Source: Chloroflexota bacterium
GTDB lineage: Bacteria; Chloroflexota; Limnocylindria; Limnocylindrales; CSP1-4
Reading direction: 5' to 3'
Length of the DNA stretch: 6,387 nt
NCBI GenBank assembly: GCA_021777365.1
Contig: JAJYDP010000299.1
Coordinates: forward strand, 1 to 6,387
The notes below the pieces were generated by a model. It saw only the letters and a program-made list of their open reading frames with translations, was not told the origin of the DNA and did no database searches. This document shows, in pieces, positions 5,670 to 6,387 of the stretch (its first letter is position 1; the number at the start of each line of letters is the position of its first letter). Both the position numbers and the translations under genes were made by a program.

Positions 5670-5691
5670 GGGCACGCGCCGGGCCGTGCCC
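5670..5691 (-). terminator. Hairpin just after the stop codon of the minus-strand gene
   Basis: GGGCACG (5670-5676) and CGTGCCC (5685-5691) form a perfect 7-bp stem with an 8-base loop, starting five bases beyond the TGA of the gene ending at 5697. There is no T-run on either strand. It is placed as a terminator or 3'-end stabiliser would be. Confidence 0.45.
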
Positions 5692-5696
5692 ACGCG

Positions 5697-6387
5697 TCAG
5701 CTGCCGGCGGCCCCCGCGATCCGGTCGAGCGTCGATCGGTCGGACGCGAGCAGGATGGTGACGGTGCTGCCGACAACCGTAACGGCACTGCGGGCAGGTT
5801 GGGCCGTGCCGCCGGCGCCCGGCCCCGCGGTCTGCCGGGCATCCAGGATGCTGCGCGCCCCTGTCGCCACCTCGCCTGCGACCTCGGGTGCCCCCCACGT
5901 CGAGCGCCACACCAGGGCCCATCGACCGTTCGGACCGTCCCACGACGCCAGTCGATCGCCCTCCCAGCCGGACGCGAGTGTCTCGGCCTGGGTAGGGGCG
6001 GACGCGGGCGCCCCGGACGCGGGCGTCCCCGGCCCGCCCGACGCGGGCGCACTCGGCATCCCGGGCGCACTCGGCGTCCCCGGCCCGCCCGACGCGGGCG
6101 CACTGGGCATCCCGGGCGCACTCGGCATGGCAGCCCCCGGCGCAGCAGACGCGAGGGTCCCGAGCGCCTGCGCGAGCCAGACCTGGAACGTGAGCTCGCC
6201 CATGGTGTCGAGGCAGGACTGCGTCCACCCCGGGCCGAGCGCCGCTCCCAGGGCCGGCACATTCACCGCTGCCGGCGTCCACCCGGCGAGATACCGCTCG
6301 GGGTAGAGGATCTCCGCCATGGACACCGGCGGCCGCCCGTACGCGGCATCGACCGCATTCCAGCCGCCCTGCCCGTAGAGCGTCGAG
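5697..6387 (-). CDS. Hypothetical protein, C-terminal part, N-terminus beyond right edge
   Basis: The minus-strand frame is open from the right edge to a TGA at 5699-5697, giving 229 visible residues. An internal ATG at 6326 is not the start, because conserved-looking sequence continues upstream of it (LYGQGGWNAVDAAYGRPPVS, then AEILYPERYLAG). From memory, this resembles the C-terminal part of a family of mostly secreted, zincin-like hypothetical proteins common in Chloroflexota. In these, a GGW..V..AY..PPVSTEQILHPEKY segment is followed by a domain with GGDR and GP.G.WALVW motifs. Here the latter reads WEGDRLASWDGPNGRWALVWRS, and the end is a hydrophobic strand (VTVVGSTVTILLASD) as expected. 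Any catalytic HExxH motif would lie off the window, so enzymatic function cannot be judged. Between the two conserved segments lies a Pro/Ala/Ser/Gly insertion with a duplicated 17-residue unit. Coding is likely; the family assignment is moderate. Confidence 0.75.
   Translation of the reverse strand, partial: STLYGQGGWNAVDAAYGRPPVSMAEILYPERYLAGWTPAAVNVPALGAALGPGWTQSCLDTMGELTFQVWLAQALGTLASAAPGAAMPSAPGMPSAPASGGPGTPSAPGMPSAPASGGPGTPASGAPASAPTQAETLASGWEGDRLASWDGPNGRWALVWRSTWGAPEVAGEVATGARSILDARQTAGPGAGGTAQPARSAVTVVGSTVTILLASDRSTLDRIAGAAGS
6024..6125 (-). repeat. 51-bp tandem duplication inside the hypothetical gene
   Basis: Copies at 6024-6074 and 6075-6125 differ at a single base (C at 6054, G at 6105). 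That base is the third position of a proline codon, so both copies encode the identical 17 residues (PSAPGMPSAPASGGPGT). Shorter remnants of the same Pro/Ala unit continue to about 5998. Confidence 0.92.

Larger units (their letters stand above)
5065..5696. other. 632-base gap between convergent genes, dense in repeats, no convincing gene
   Basis: Both flanking genes end here, so promoters are not expected, yet the gap is long and highly structured. 5066-5100 can fold into a hairpin after argS. 5112-5373 carries five GTGCAC hexamers and a GTGCA/TGCAC inverted repeat. 5289-5302 is a small hairpin (CGCGA, ATGG, TCGCG), and AATGGTC occurs twice 22 bases apart. 5443-5526 holds 21/42-bp repeats, 5597-5661 has two G-quadruplex motifs in a 38-base-period repeat, and 5670-5691 is a hairpin. 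The open frames through it give Arg/Ala/Thr-rich products without family resemblance or a ribosome binding site. Confidence 0.6.

Noticed and set aside
5218..6282. 354-codon minus-strand frame overlapping the right-edge gene
   Set aside because: Cys/Arg/Gly-rich shadow in a different frame from the protein with recognisable conserved segments.

Overview
The window is very G+C-rich and carries four protein-coding genes: two complete (an MFS transporter and arginyl-tRNA synthetase) and two cut by the window edges (an ATPase on the left, a hypothetical protein on the right). Strong third-position G/C, GTG starts and the relatives recalled for the right-edge protein suggest a bacterium of the Chloroflexota, Thermomicrobia-like or a neighbouring class. 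That placement is an inference from recalled family resemblance, not a search.

Layout. 1-611 (minus): N-terminal half of an AAA/DUF4143-type ATPase with Walker A, Walker B and sensor motifs. Its upstream region holds a duplicated operator-like element at 663-704 overlapping a candidate promoter. 907-2424 (plus): a 12-helix MFS transporter with a low-complexity Gly/Ala tail. 2425-3162: a 738-base gap with several short tandem repeats and no convincing gene. 3163-5064 (plus): argS, encoding a full-length 633-residue ArgRS with two low-complexity insertions. 5065-5696: a 632-base gap between convergent genes, packed with GTGCAC palindromes, 21/42-bp repeats and two consecutive G-quadruplex motifs. 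5697-6387 (minus): C-terminal part of a hypothetical protein containing an exact-in-frame 51-bp tandem duplication.

The genes do not form a recognisable pathway. The ATPase is divergent from the transporter, the transporter and argS are co-directional but 738 bases apart, and argS is convergent with the last gene. The ATPase uses visibly more A/T-ending codons than argS, which suggests separate acquisition.

The most striking property is repeat expansion. All three of the genes with ordinary codon use contain tandem or low-complexity insertions with repeat units that are multiples of three (24, 18 and 51 bp), and both copies of the two best-preserved units differ only at synonymous sites. The gaps contain units of 15, 16, 16, 21/42, 25 and 38 bp. 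No coherent new defence, mobile or biosynthetic system could be identified. The best leads are the operator-like repeats before the ATPase, the frame-shifted echo of the transporter tail beyond its stop codon, and the repeat/G-quadruplex-rich convergent gap.
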